Below, piece after piece: positions 18,548-27,944 of a DNA stretch of 64,000 nucleotides (the first letter of the stretch is position 1; each line of letters begins with the position of its first letter). A program made the translations under genes and the position numbers. The notes beneath the pieces are model-generated. The model was not told the origin of the DNA and made no database searches. It was given only the letters and a program-made list of their open reading frames with translations. This DNA is from CBDCUQ01 sp965222835 (GTDB lineage Bacteria; Pseudomonadota; Alphaproteobacteria; Rhizobiales; Hyphomicrobiaceae), in contig CBDCUQ010000004.1 in the NCBI GenBank assembly GCA_965222835.1, positions 682,001 to 746,000 on the forward strand, given 5' to 3'.

Positions 18548-19384
18548 ATGATTGATGATGTGCCCGGACAGCAGGAAGGGACGGACGCCTGGGAGGCGCC
18601 CGATCCCGAGCTTGCGCCAACGGCCGGAGAAGCCTTTGTCATCGAGGTTGGCGGCTTCGAAGGCCCCCTCGATTTGCTGTTGGCACTGGCGCGGACGCAC
18701 AAAGTCGATATCGCCAAGATTTCGGTGTTGGAGCTCGTCGAGCAGTATCTTGCTTACATCGCGGAGATGCAGCGCCTGAAGCTCGAGATCGCGGCGGACT
18801 ATCTTGTTATGGCGGCGTGGCTTGCCTTTTTGAAGTCACGCCTTCTGTTGCCGTCCGACAAGGAAACCGAAGACGAGCCTACTGCCGAAGAAATGGCGCA
18901 GAAGCTTGCCTTCCGCCTGATGCGCCTGGATGCGATGCGTACGGCCATTGCCCAGCTCATGAATCGCAAACGGCTTGGCCGGGACGTGTTTGCCCGCGGC
19001 GCGCCGGAAACGGCTCATACGGTTCGCGAGACGACGTGGACGGCGGAGATTTATGATCTTTTGAAGGCGTATTCCGATCAGCGCAAGCGCACGATAAAGA
19101 TGTCTCACGTGATCAAGGCGCGCAAAGTGTGGTCGGTGAAAGAGGCGCGCGACCGGCTCGAAAAGCTCGTCGGGCAAAGCATCGGAGACTGGTTGCAGCT
19201 CGATCTTTTCTTGCAGCAGTATCTTCCGTGCGGCGAGGAGGAGCGGACCGTGCTGGCGAGTTCATTTGGGGCGAGTTTGGAGATGGCCCGAGAGGGTCTG
19301 GTCGAGTTGCGTCAGGATGCTCCGTTTGCGCCGATTTATGTCCGCAAGTGCGAGCAAGGCGCCCAGTGGCAGCCTCTTTCGTAA
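18548..19384 (+). CDS. scpA: Segregation and condensation protein A
   Basis: The kleisin subunit of the SMC-ScpAB condensin, 278 residues. The N-terminal SMC-neck-binding segment EVGGFEGPLDLLLALARTH, then VDIAKISVLELVEQYL and YLVMAAWLAFLKSRLLLP, are diagnostic. The C-terminal winged-helix region binds the SMC cap. The ATG at 18548 (MIDDVPGQQ) places the conserved core about 30 residues in; in-frame codons further upstream would overlap nagZ. scpB follows 42 bp later. Confidence 0.92.
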   Translation: MIDDVPGQQEGTDAWEAPDPELAPTAGEAFVIEVGGFEGPLDLLLALARTHKVDIAKISVLELVEQYLAYIAEMQRLKLEIAADYLVMAAWLAFLKSRLLLPSDKETEDEPTAEEMAQKLAFRLMRLDAMRTAIAQLMNRKRLGRDVFARGAPETAHTVRETTWTAEIYDLLKAYSDQRKRTIKMSHVIKARKVWSVKEARDRLEKLVGQSIGDWLQLDLFLQQYLPCGEEERTVLASSFGASLEMAREGLVELRQDAPFAPIYVRKCEQGAQWQPLS

Positions 19385-19426
19385 CGCATTGAATGAGCGA
19401 ATTGAGTTTCGGAAAGGTGCGCGTCT

Positions 19427-20326
19427 GTGCCAGACAATAAGGGTAAGAAGACCATGGACCCGCCACGGCTGAAGCTGGTTGCCAACAATACAAGCGGCGA
19501 GCCTGAGGAAAGCTACGAGGACAACCCCTCGGCTCTGGAGGCGCGCGAGCTTGCGGCCGCGCTCGCCGATGCCGAGACCGAGCTTCCTCCGGAAGTCAGC
19601 GAGCTTGCAAGCCAGGACCGGCGCGAAAAGCTACGCATCCTGGAGGCTTTATTGTTTGCGTCGTCCGAGCCGCTGGACGAGCGATCCTTGACGCAACATT
19701 TGGCCGACGAGGCTGATGTAAGCGGATTGTTGTCGGAGCTTAAGTCATTTTATGCGAGCCGTGGCGTCAATCTTGTGCGCACGTCCGGCAAGTGGATGTT
19801 CCGCACGGCCGAGGATCTGTCCTACCTTCTGGAGCGCTATGCGAAGGAAGAGCGGCGGCTGTCGAAGGCGGCTCTCGAAACGCTTGCAATTATTGCTTAT
19901 CATCAACCGGTGACGCGGGCGGAGATCGAGGAAGTCCGCGGTGTTTCGATTTCGCCGGGCACGCTCGATATTCTGCTTGAGACGGGATGGGTGCGTCCAC
20001 GCGGGCGGCGCCGCGCACCAGGCAAGCCCATCACCTATGGTACGACCGATAGTTTCCTGTCGCACTTCGACCTTGATGCCATCAAGGATCTGCCTGGCCT
20101 TGCGGACCTTAAGGCCGCGGGTCTTCTCGATAGTAATCTGCCGCCGGGCTTTGCCGTTCCTGAGCCGACGGATGTTGCGGATTTGATGCCTGATGAGCTG
20201 CCTTTGGAGCTCGAAGAGGAAGACGAGGCGCAATCGGAGCTCGGTCTGGAGGAGGATGAGAGCGACGCTGATGCCATTGATGCGGATGAGGCCGATGATG
20301 CGCCGCCCGGTGCGGCGGGCGCATAG
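19427..20326 (+). CDS. scpB: Segregation and condensation protein B
   Basis: A kleisin-associated dimeric winged-helix protein of 299 residues that partners ScpA. EKLRILEALLFASSEPLDE and ALETLAIIAYHQPVTRAEI are the signature regions. The start is probably the GTG at 19427 after GGAAAGG at 19410-19416; an ATG at 19454 is the alternative. An acidic tail of about 70 residues (Glu/Asp/Ala-rich) follows the folded core and is likely disordered. Confidence 0.92.
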   Translation: MPDNKGKKTMDPPRLKLVANNTSGEPEESYEDNPSALEARELAAALADAETELPPEVSELASQDRREKLRILEALLFASSEPLDERSLTQHLADEADVSGLLSELKSFYASRGVNLVRTSGKWMFRTAEDLSYLLERYAKEERRLSKAALETLAIIAYHQPVTRAEIEEVRGVSISPGTLDILLETGWVRPRGRRRAPGKPITYGTTDSFLSHFDLDAIKDLPGLADLKAAGLLDSNLPPGFAVPEPTDVADLMPDELPLELEEEDEAQSELGLEEDESDADAIDADEADDAPPGAAGA

Positions 20327-20367
20327 AGCGTTGCAAGGCGCCGGTTACGTGTGAGTACAGTGGTTTC

Positions 20368-21501
20368 GTGAAGACATGGCCGTACAAAAGTAGCGACAAT
20401 GGCTCAGCGCCGCCGGCCAAACCCGTGGTGCCGCGCGCAAGAGCTGCTGCAACTTTTGCGGCCAGCCTTTCCATCGAGCATGTCGATCGCCGGTACGGTC
20501 AGACCTTCGCGCTTCGTGATCTCTCGCTTTATGTCGCGCCGGGTGAGGTTGTGTGTCTGCTGGGGCCATCGGGCTGTGGGAAGACCACGCTTCTGCGCGT
20601 TGCGGCCGGTATTGAAAAGCCGTCGGGTGGGCGCATTCTGATCAATGATCGTGAAGTGGCAGGCCCCTCATGCTTTGTGCCGCCGGAGCAGCGCAGCGTC
20701 GGGCTCATGTTTCAGGACTTTGCGCTCTTTCCGCATTTGTCAATCTTGGACAATGTGGCGTTCGGGCTGAAATCGTTGCCGCGACAGGAGGCCGAGCGGG
20801 AAGCGCTTGCTGTTTTGTCCCGCTTCGGGCTCGAGGGAGCTGCATACGATTATCCGCATACCTTGTCGGGCGGACAGCAGCAGCGGGTGGCATTGGCGCG
20901 CGCTCTCGTGCCGAGGCCTGCGGTGATGATGATGGATGAGCCGTTCTCAGGACTCGATGTTCAGCTGCGCGAGAGTATCCAGGAGGAGACGCGAGCGTTG
21001 CTTGCGGAGACGCGTGCGACGTCGATCATCGTGACCCATCATCCCGAAGAAGCCATGCGCATAGGTGATCGTATTGCAGTGATGCGGAAGGGGTCCATCG
21101 TTCAGGAGGGGAAGGCGGAGGATCTCTACCGTCGGCCGGCGGATCTGTTTGTTGCGCGGCTCTTTTCAGAAATTAGCGAATTCACGTTCCCGGTATCCGG
21201 CGGCGCCATGGATACGCCGTTTGGACGATTGCCGGCGGACGGTGTTGCAGATGGTGAGATGGCCGTTCTTTGCATTCGTGAGCGCGGGCTCAGGATCAAC
21301 AAGAACGGGGAGGGGCTCTTGGGGCGTGTTCGCAGTGTGCGTTTTCTTGGCGATGTTGCGCGCGTGGAAATCGATGTGGAGGGGTTTGATCTGCCGTTGC
21401 GGGCCCGGCTCGAAGAGGGGCATGGGCTTCAAAAGGGGGCCGAGGTTCGGGTTGCCATCAGGCCGTCGGAACTTCTCGTTTTTCCCGCAGAAGCTGGATA
21501 G
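20368..21501 (+). CDS. ABC transporter ATP-binding protein (FbpC/PotA-like)
   Basis: A 377-residue importer-type ATPase. Walker A is GPSGCGKTT, the Q-loop region MFQDFALFPH, the signature LSGGQQQR and Walker B VMMMDEPF. A C-terminal TOBE-like region (about 270-377) resembles those of iron(III) and polyamine importers. No permease or binding-protein gene is adjacent, so the substrate and partners are unknown. It sits between scpB and tatA. The start is a GTG at 20368. Confidence 0.85.
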   Translation: MKTWPYKSSDNGSAPPAKPVVPRARAAATFAASLSIEHVDRRYGQTFALRDLSLYVAPGEVVCLLGPSGCGKTTLLRVAAGIEKPSGGRILINDREVAGPSCFVPPEQRSVGLMFQDFALFPHLSILDNVAFGLKSLPRQEAEREALAVLSRFGLEGAAYDYPHTLSGGQQQRVALARALVPRPAVMMMDEPFSGLDVQLRESIQEETRALLAETRATSIIVTHHPEEAMRIGDRIAVMRKGSIVQEGKAEDLYRRPADLFVARLFSEISEFTFPVSGGAMDTPFGRLPADGVADGEMAVLCIRERGLRINKNGEGLLGRVRSVRFLGDVARVEIDVEGFDLPLRARLEEGHGLQKGAEVRVAIRPSELLVFPAEAG

Positions 21502-21626
21502 TTGACGCCGATCAAGACCAAGCCCCGCACCCATGGGCTAGGACCCGCGCTTGCCGCATCGGGGGGCTTCTGCAATACTTCTTCAAAATCAACACGCGGC
21601 TGGCGCCGCATTGGAGAATGAGACCT

Positions 21627-21851
21627 ATGGGTTTGAGCACTACCCACCTTCTGCTTCTGCTGTTGGTCGTTGTCTTGTTGTTCGGCCGCGGAAAGGTGTC
21701 TGAGTTGATGGGCGACGTGGCCAAGGGCATTAAGAGCTTCAAGAAGGGGATGTCCGAGGAGGACGAAGAGACCCGCGCGGCCAAGGCGAAGCCCATCGGC
21801 GATACCAGCACCAGCACAACGGCCGAAGGCGAAAAAAGCAAGCAATCGTAG
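21627..21851 (+). CDS. tatA: Twin-arginine translocase subunit TatA
   Basis: A 74-residue pore-forming subunit of the Tat protein export system. One N-terminal transmembrane helix (THLLLLLLVVVLLFGRGKV) is followed by the amphipathic helix LMGDVAKGIKSFKKGM and a short polar tail. The ATG at 21627 has GGAG at 21613-21616; the in-frame ATG at 21618 is too close to it. First gene of tatABC. Confidence 0.93.
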   Translation: MGLSTTHLLLLLLVVVLLFGRGKVSELMGDVAKGIKSFKKGMSEEDEETRAAKAKPIGDTSTSTTAEGEKSKQS

Positions 21852-21977
21852 AATCGTAATCTGCCGTAAACGCCTTCTGCGCAAGCTCTGCACGTCGCCC
21901 ATAGACATGGGGGCCCTCTGCCGGTCTCAGGGTGGGCGATCTTAAGAAGTCAACGTCTAGAAAGCGCTGAGCCCAAC

Positions 21978-22325
21978 ATGTTTGAGATCAGTTGGAGCGA
22001 GCTTCTCATCCTGGCCGTGGTGACCCTTGTCTTCGTGGGTCCCAAGGACATGCCGGCGCTGTTTCGGGCGCTGGGACGCTATGCAGGTATAATCCGCCGG
22101 CAGGCTTCGGAGTTCCGTCAGCACTTCGACGATGCAATGCGGGAAGCGGATTTCGACAGCATCAATAAAGAAGTGATGGAGATGAAGGAGCAGGTCACGA
22201 CGACTGTTGCCGATGCGGAACAGGCTGCCCGGACCGGCGTGGATTCGGTCAAAGATGCGGCTGCCGACGCTACGCAAGCAGCGGAAGCGGAGACCACTCC
22301 GGACCGGTCCAAAGGCGAGGCCTGA
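21978..22325 (+). CDS. tatB: Twin-arginine translocase subunit TatB
   Basis: A 115-residue Tat receptor subunit. The N-terminus MFEISWSELLILAVVTLVFV is the diagnostic transmembrane helix, followed by GPKDMPALFRALGRYAG and a long amphipathic helix. The Ala/Asp/Thr-rich tail is probably disordered. It lies 126 bp after tatA and 5 bp before tatC. Confidence 0.93.
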   Translation: MFEISWSELLILAVVTLVFVGPKDMPALFRALGRYAGIIRRQASEFRQHFDDAMREADFDSINKEVMEMKEQVTTTVADAEQAARTGVDSVKDAAADATQAAEAETTPDRSKGEA

Positions 22326-22330
22326 CACGC

Positions 22331-23143
22331 ATGCAGGACCAAATCGAGCCCGAGACGAGCCGCGAGGATATCGACGCCTCGAAGGCGCCGCTGATGGATC
22401 ATCTTATTGAGTTGAGACAACGGCTCATCTGGTCGTTGGTTGCCTTCTTCGTGATGTTCATTTTGTGCTTCACGATTGCGCGGCAAATCTACGATGTTCT
22501 GGTCTGGCCCTATGTGTGGATTTCGGGAAGCGATCAGGTCCGGCTTATTGCCACGCATTTCCTTGAGCAGATTTTCACGCACTTGAAACTCGCCATGTTT
22601 GGCGCTGCGTTCCTGTCGTTTCCGATTGCCGCGACGCAGATCTATAAGTTTGTGGCGCCTGGGCTTTACAAGAACGAGCGTCAGGCGTTCTTACCTTACC
22701 TTATCGCGACCCCCATCTTTTTCGTGCTTGGCGCGCTGGTCGTTTACTTCATCGCAATGCCGATCCTCATCAAGTTCTCGATGGGGCTGGCGGCAACGAC
22801 GAGTGCGGGTGGTCTGGCCACGATTGAGCTGATGCCCAAGGTGTCCGAATATCTCTCGCTCATCATGACTCTGATCTTCGGTTTCGGGATTTGCTTCCAG
22901 CTGCCCGTCGTGCTCACACTTCTGGCGCGCGCAGGTCTGGTGACGGCGGACGTGCTGCGTTCGGGGCGGCGCTATGCCATTGTCGGGATTACGGCGGTGG
23001 CGGCTGTGCTGACTCCGCCCGACGCCATTTCGATGATCATTATGACGCTGCCGACGGTTCTCCTTTATGAGGCCGCGATTTTTGCGGTGGAGCGCGTGGA
23101 GAAGCGCTCGGCGGCTCCGCCGCCGGGGTCATCGGGGACATAG
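22331..23143 (+). CDS. tatC: Twin-arginine translocase subunit TatC
   Basis: The 270-residue polytopic Tat receptor that recognises RR signal peptides. Six transmembrane helices are predicted. Conserved landmarks are MDHLIELRQRLI near the N-terminus, the Glu in HFLEQIFTHLKLA and VAAVLTPPDAISM near the C-terminus. Spacing to tatB is 5 bp, implying translational coupling. Confidence 0.95.
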   Translation: MQDQIEPETSREDIDASKAPLMDHLIELRQRLIWSLVAFFVMFILCFTIARQIYDVLVWPYVWISGSDQVRLIATHFLEQIFTHLKLAMFGAAFLSFPIAATQIYKFVAPGLYKNERQAFLPYLIATPIFFVLGALVVYFIAMPILIKFSMGLAATTSAGGLATIELMPKVSEYLSLIMTLIFGFGICFQLPVVLTLLARAGLVTADVLRSGRRYAIVGITAVAAVLTPPDAISMIIMTLPTVLLYEAAIFAVERVEKRSAAPPPGSSGT

Positions 23144-23277
23144 TGCAGCTGCGTCAGTGATTGACTGGACCGGGGCTGGCGCCCGGCTTATAGGTCGGCG
23201 CACATGTCTGTCGGCTCAGTCGGCGCGCATGCAAGTCGGCGTACATGGCCCACCGCGACTCTTGAGGATTTGCCCCC

Positions 23278-24561
23278 GTGTTTGACATCAAATGGATTCG
23301 TAATAATGCCGCCGAGTTCGATGCCGGTCTGAAGCGGCGTGGCTTGGAACCCATAGCGGACAAGTTGATTGGCATTGACGAGAGCCGCCGCGCCAATAGC
23401 ACGGAACTCCAGGCGGCTCGGAACCTTCGTAAGGGAAGGTCAAATGTGTTTGCGAAAGCCAAGGCAACAAATGACGTCAGTGCGCTTGAAACACTGACCA
23501 AAGAATTGGCGGAATCGAAGGAGGTGATAGCTCGACTTGAGGAAGACGAGCGGCGCGTCAATGCCGAACTTGAAAAGGCGCTCGCTGTTATTCCGAATCT
23601 TCCGCGTGCGGATGTGCCTGATGGTGCTGACGAAAAGGACAATGTGGAGGTGCGCAAGCACGGCACGCCGCCGACGTTCGATTTCAAACCCAAGCAGCAT
23701 TTCGAGATCGGGGAAGCGCTGGGGCTCATGGATTTCGAAACGGCGGCCAAGGTCTCGGGCGCGCGGTTCGTTTTTCTTAAGGGTGCGTTGTCGAAACTGG
23801 AGCGGGCCATTGCGAGCTTCATGCTCGATCTGCACACGACCGAGTTTGGGTATACGGAATATCTGCCGCCGCTTTTGGTTCGGGATCAAGCGGCCTACGG
23901 CACCGGCAATTTGCCAAAGTTTGCCGAGGATCTTTTTCAGACCACCAACGGCTTTTGGCTTATTCCCACGGCGGAGGTTTCGCTCACCAATATTGTGCGC
24001 GAGCACATCTGGGATGAGGGCCAACTGCCAATGCGGATGACCGCCTGGACTCCGTGTTTCCGCTCCGAGGCGGGGGCCGCCGGCAAGGACACACGCGGGA
24101 TGATCCGTCAGCATCAGTTTTCGAAGGTTGAGCTTGTCTCGGTGACGACACCTGAAGCGTCGCTTGAGGAGCACGAGCGTATGACGGCCTGTGCCGAAGA
24201 GGTCTTAAAGCGCCTTGGTCTGGCCTACCGTACAATGCTGTTATGTACGGGCGATATGGGTTTTGCCTCGCAGAAAACCTACGACATCGAGGCGTGGCTT
24301 CCGGGTCAGGAGGCCTATCGCGAGATTTCTTCCTGTTCCGTGTGCGGTGATTTCCAGGCGCGGCGTATGGGCGCGCGTTACCGGCCGAAGGGCTCGAAAG
24401 AGGTGCGCTTCGTGCACACACTCAATGGATCCGGGCTTGCGGTCGGCCGCACATTGGTCGCCATTCTGGAGAATTATCAACAGAGGGATGGATCTGTCGC
24501 AATTCCGGATGCGTTACAGAGCTATATGGGCGGCCTCACGACGATTGAGAAGGCTCAATAG
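23278..24561 (+). CDS. serS: Seryl-tRNA synthetase
   Basis: A class II aminoacyl-tRNA synthetase of 427 residues. The N-terminal antiparallel coiled-coil arm (about 30-105) binds the long variable arm of tRNA-Ser. Motif 2 spans TPCFRSEAGAAGKDTRGMIR and motif 3 is LNGSGLAVGRTLVAILEN. The start is a GTG at 23278 giving MFDIKWIRNN, the normal family N-terminus. Confidence 0.95.
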   Translation: MFDIKWIRNNAAEFDAGLKRRGLEPIADKLIGIDESRRANSTELQAARNLRKGRSNVFAKAKATNDVSALETLTKELAESKEVIARLEEDERRVNAELEKALAVIPNLPRADVPDGADEKDNVEVRKHGTPPTFDFKPKQHFEIGEALGLMDFETAAKVSGARFVFLKGALSKLERAIASFMLDLHTTEFGYTEYLPPLLVRDQAAYGTGNLPKFAEDLFQTTNGFWLIPTAEVSLTNIVREHIWDEGQLPMRMTAWTPCFRSEAGAAGKDTRGMIRQHQFSKVELVSVTTPEASLEEHERMTACAEEVLKRLGLAYRTMLLCTGDMGFASQKTYDIEAWLPGQEAYREISSCSVCGDFQARRMGARYRPKGSKEVRFVHTLNGSGLAVGRTLVAILENYQQRDGSVAIPDALQSYMGGLTTIEKAQ

Positions 24562-24618
24562 GACCGCGGTGCCTCAGTGCTGCGATAGAGTGTGGAGACA
24601 GGAGTAGATGAATTCGAC

Positions 24619-25413
24619 ATGCGTATCCTGATCACCAATGATGACGGCGCAGGCGCACACGGCCTTACCGTGCTGCACCAGATTGCCAAGGCGCTCACCG
24701 ATGATGTGTGGATCGTTGCGCCCGAGATGAACCAATCGGGGGCTTCGCATGCGCTGACGCTGCAAGTTCCGTTGCGCTATCGCGAAATTGGCGAGCGCGC
24801 CTATGCGGTACGCGGCACGCCTGCCGATTGCATCATTATGGGTGTGCGACACATGCTGAAGGATCGGGCGCCCGATCTTGTTCTTTCGGGTGTGAACCAC
24901 GGTTCCAATCTGGCAGAGGATGTCACCTACTCAGGCACTGTCGCGGGCGCCATGGAGGGGACGCTGCTTGGCGTTCGCTCAATCGCTATGAGCCTTACCA
25001 TCGGCTTTGATGCCGACGGTCTGCAACATTGGAAGACGCCGCTCGAGCACGGACCGGCGCTGGTGGAGAAGCTTTTGGGTCAGAGCTGGCCGCCGGGTGT
25101 CTTTTTGAACGTGAACTTCCCGGATGTGCCGCCGGAGAAGGTGGCCGGCATTGCCGTGACAACGCAGGGGCGACGAGATCAGGGTGGCCTGCATGTCGAG
25201 GAGCGTCAGGATACCTGGGGCGATCCCTATTTCTGGGTCGGTTTTGAGCGCCGCCGGATGGATCCGCCGGACGGTACGGATCTTAGGGCCATCATGCAGG
25301 GTCAGATCTCGGTCACGCCATTGGCGATGAACATGACGCATGAGGCGACGCGCACCGCACTCTCCGCCGTTTCAGGTTTTGGTCTGGAGGGACGCCTCAA
25401 GGGGACCGGTTAG
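24619..25413 (+). CDS. surE: 5'/3'-nucleotidase SurE
   Basis: A metal-dependent nucleotidase of 264 residues. MRILITNDDGAGAHG contains the metal-binding DD pair, followed by VAPEMNQSGASHALT and VLSGVNHGSNLAEDVTYSGT. The ATG at 24619 gives the family-typical N-terminus; an earlier GTG at 24592 would add nine residues. The pcm gene often found next to surE is not present here. Confidence 0.94.
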   Translation: MRILITNDDGAGAHGLTVLHQIAKALTDDVWIVAPEMNQSGASHALTLQVPLRYREIGERAYAVRGTPADCIIMGVRHMLKDRAPDLVLSGVNHGSNLAEDVTYSGTVAGAMEGTLLGVRSIAMSLTIGFDADGLQHWKTPLEHGPALVEKLLGQSWPPGVFLNVNFPDVPPEKVAGIAVTTQGRRDQGGLHVEERQDTWGDPYFWVGFERRRMDPPDGTDLRAIMQGQISVTPLAMNMTHEATRTALSAVSGFGLEGRLKGTG

Positions 25414-25434
25414 TTCCCTATTGGGTGGTGTAGT

Positions 25435-25462
25435 TACGCCCCGTGCTGAGCGAAGGGGCGTA
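25435..25462 (+). terminator. Candidate terminator after surE
   Basis: An 8-bp perfect stem (TACGCCCC/GGGGCGTA) with a 12-nt loop begins 22 bp after the surE stop. The T-tract is weak. The rest of the 300-bp gap up to 25730 shows no recognisable gene. Confidence 0.4.
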
Positions 25463-25730
25463 TTGGCTTCGTCTCGCCGCAATTCCTCCGCGATACCTGC
25501 ACATTCCAGTCGTAGGCAGTGACAAGCGCGGCGTGGTCTCATGAGCCACGTCCGGGTGCAGCGACTTTCGTTTCGCAGACTTGGTTTCGCAGGCTAGGGG
25601 AGGGGCGCTGCCGGACAGCACACGTCGGGGAGCGCACTTCGACTCATCAGCAAGGAGTGGGACTCACCGCCTGTTAAGGTCGTGTTAACCGGTTAAAGGT
25701 TAATGGGTCGAGGGTTGTGAGGTGCGTAAC

Positions 25731-27227
25731 ATGTTGAGTTTAGTGCAAAGCGTACAGTCTGTTTGGTTTTCTTCGCGCAAGAGCCTGCCGATGATCGGTA
25801 TTGGCCTTGCCGTCCTATCCGGGGGTTGCAGCGCGGACATCGCGCGCTTCGATTTTGCGGGCCTCAACGATAAGGGCACGACCACCGCGGCCATTCCTCC
25901 GGTTCCGTCCGAGCCTGTCGGACAGCGCTCGAACCTGATCGGGCAAGAGACGGCGGATGCCAATGCAGGCTACCCCGGCTATCAATCGCCTGGTGGAACC
26001 TACTATCCGCCGCCGTCTAATTACGCTCCGTCCGCGAACACCGCCCCTCCGGTGGTGTCTCAGCCGCTCGATTCGCAGCCGGCACCCGCTCAACCGGCAA
26101 CTGTCGCGCCGATTGCGCCTCAGCGCCCGGCCGTCGCGGCGCTTCCTCCTCAAGGAAGCCGTGCTGCTGCTCCGGCACCTGTTACAGCCGCGCCTGTGCT
26201 TGAGGAGCGTGCTGAAGTCACACGCGGCGAGCAGATTGAAGTACAGGCCGGGGACACGCTTTATGGTCTTTCCCGGCGGCACAAAGTGGCGATTGCTGAT
26301 CTGATTGCGGTCAACAATCTGACGGGGCCAATGATCAAGCCTGGTCAGAGTCTTTACATCCCGGCGACTAAGACAACGCATAGGCCGGCCGAGCCCGTCA
26401 CGGTTGTCTCGGCTGATATCCCAGCGAATTGGACCGGCACCTACACGATCAAAACGGGTGACAGCCTTTACGCGATTGCGTCGCGCTATGGACTCCGGTC
26501 GGCAGACATCCGCCGTTACAACGGCATTCGCGATGTGCGCCGGATCAGGCCCGGTACGGTGCTTCGCCTTCCTGCGGGCACCGGTGATGGCACCGTTGTC
26601 GCGTCGGGGCGGCCAGCGACGATCCCTTCGGGCACGCCTCAACCAACTTATTCTGTCGGTCCGGACAGCGCGCCTGCACCGGTCGCAAGTGGCCCCGCGC
26701 CGGCCATTCTCAACGGCAGGTCGCCGACCACGACGAACCGTACGCAGTTGCGGACGGCGGTTGCGAGACCGCTTAATACGGCAAATGATGCGCAGCCCTC
26801 CAGCATTGGGTCTCCGTCGCGGCCAGGTTCCGGATCGGTCGCGAGTACGGACAAGTTACGCTGGCCCGTCGAGGGCAAGATTATTTCCGCATTCGGCCAG
26901 CGTCCGGATGGCACACACAACGACGGTGTCAACCTTGCTGTGCCGCTTGGCACCGACGTCCACGCTGCTGAAGCGGGAACGGTCGCGTATGCCGGCAACG
27001 AGCTCAAGGGGTATGGCAATCTCATTCTCGTACGCCATGACAACGGTTGGGTGACCGCGTATGCGCACGCTAATGAGATGCTTGTTTCGCGGGGTGATGT
27101 GGTGCGACGTGGTCAAGTGATCGCCAAGGCCGGAAAGACGGGACAGGTGGATCAGCCGCAATTGCACTTCGAGCTCCGCCAGGGGCAGAAGCCCGTCGAT
27201 CCCACGCCATTTATGGAAAGGCTGTAA
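25731..27227 (+). CDS. LysM/M23 lipoprotein with degenerate LytM domain (NlpD/DipM-like)
   Basis: An envelope protein of 498 residues. A hydrophobic leader ends in LSGGC, a probable though not perfect lipobox. A Pro/Ala-rich region leads to two LysM peptidoglycan-binding modules (IEVQAGDTLYGLSRRH..., YTIKTGDSLYAIASRYG...), a second linker and a C-terminal M23/LytM domain from about residue 380. The zinc-site motifs are altered: GVNLAV has Asn where active enzymes have Asp, and QLHFEL has Gln for the first His of HxH. Like E. coli NlpD it is therefore probably an activator of cell-wall amidases rather than a hydrolase. The ATG at 25731 has TGAGG 8 bp upstream; a GTG at 25722 is the alternative. 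Confidence 0.9.
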   Translation: MLSLVQSVQSVWFSSRKSLPMIGIGLAVLSGGCSADIARFDFAGLNDKGTTTAAIPPVPSEPVGQRSNLIGQETADANAGYPGYQSPGGTYYPPPSNYAPSANTAPPVVSQPLDSQPAPAQPATVAPIAPQRPAVAALPPQGSRAAAPAPVTAAPVLEERAEVTRGEQIEVQAGDTLYGLSRRHKVAIADLIAVNNLTGPMIKPGQSLYIPATKTTHRPAEPVTVVSADIPANWTGTYTIKTGDSLYAIASRYGLRSADIRRYNGIRDVRRIRPGTVLRLPAGTGDGTVVASGRPATIPSGTPQPTYSVGPDSAPAPVASGPAPAILNGRSPTTTNRTQLRTAVARPLNTANDAQPSSIGSPSRPGSGSVASTDKLRWPVEGKIISAFGQRPDGTHNDGVNLAVPLGTDVHAAEAGTVAYAGNELKGYGNLILVRHDNGWVTAYAHANEMLVSRGDVVRRGQVIAKAGKTGQVDQPQLHFELRQGQKPVDPTPFMERL

Positions 27228-27292
27228 GGGCAGAACCACATTCAATCTGGGTGCAATAAATCAGGGATGCACCCAGCGGGGGAGCAAGCCGG

Positions 27293-27317
27293 AAAGGGGC
27301 AGCATCGCTGCCCCTTT
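27293..27317. terminator. Strong bidirectional terminator hairpin
   Basis: An 11-bp perfect stem (AAAGGGGCAGC/GCTGCCCCTTT) with loop ATC lies between two convergent genes. The A and T ends of the arms give a short T run on each strand. Confidence 0.75.
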
Positions 27318-27351
27318 CATTGTTTGGCGCCTTACCAAGGCGGATTTCTGA

Positions 27352-27735
27352 TCAGACCGTTTCTTTAGCTGCTTCTGCCGGCGCCGTTGCTGGCCACGGG
27401 CGTACAAGATCATCGATGATCGTTGCTGCAACGCCCGGTCCAAGATGTTGAAGGGCAATCTCCTTGCCGTTGGCAAAGCGGACGCCGTCGTGATGGGGAC
27501 CTGGCTCGATACGCACGAATGTTGCGTCTGCGCATTCCGATAGGTCCAACGTGTGCTGGAGCTGGGGTGGAAGCTGCGACAGGGTAAGGCGCGTGTCGCA
27601 CGTGAGGCAGACGGCGGTCTCTTTGTCTTGCGGATCGACGAATCCGACGGTGCCACTGGCAAAGCGATGTGTCTCGTAACGCTCACCGGCGCGCGCAGGC
27701 CGGCTACGATACATTTCCAAGGAATAGTCGCACAT
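27352..27735 (-). CDS. Conserved hypothetical protein starting MCDYSLE
   Basis: Function unknown. The 127-residue soluble product has four cysteines, at the N-terminus (MCDYSLEMYRSRPAR), in a CLTC pair (ETAVCLTCDTRL) that could bind a metal, and in DLSECADATF. No signal peptide or membrane segment is seen. An overlapping minus-strand reading in another frame is poorer. It lies 209 bp downstream of the DUF815 ATPase gene, convergent with the LysM/M23 gene and separated from it by the strong hairpin at 27293-27317. Confidence 0.7.
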   Translation of the reverse strand: MCDYSLEMYRSRPARAGERYETHRFASGTVGFVDPQDKETAVCLTCDTRLTLSQLPPQLQHTLDLSECADATFVRIEPGPHHDGVRFANGKEIALQHLGPGVAATIIDDLVRPWPATAPAEAAKETV

Positions 27736-27944
27736 GGCGTCCCTCCTTTGTTGCTGTCCGGTTTGTGAACGGCCCAGCCCGGCTCTCTGGCCTGACCCTC
27801 AATTCACGGGGTGCGCCGTAACGCTGCTGTGGGCGCTAATTTACGTCGTGGCAGTCAAGGGGAATTACAAGGCGGCGCTAGGCGGATGAAACACAATGTG
27901 AAGTGCGGGGACGGGAGCAGCCGGCGCTACGGTGTGCTGTGGTA

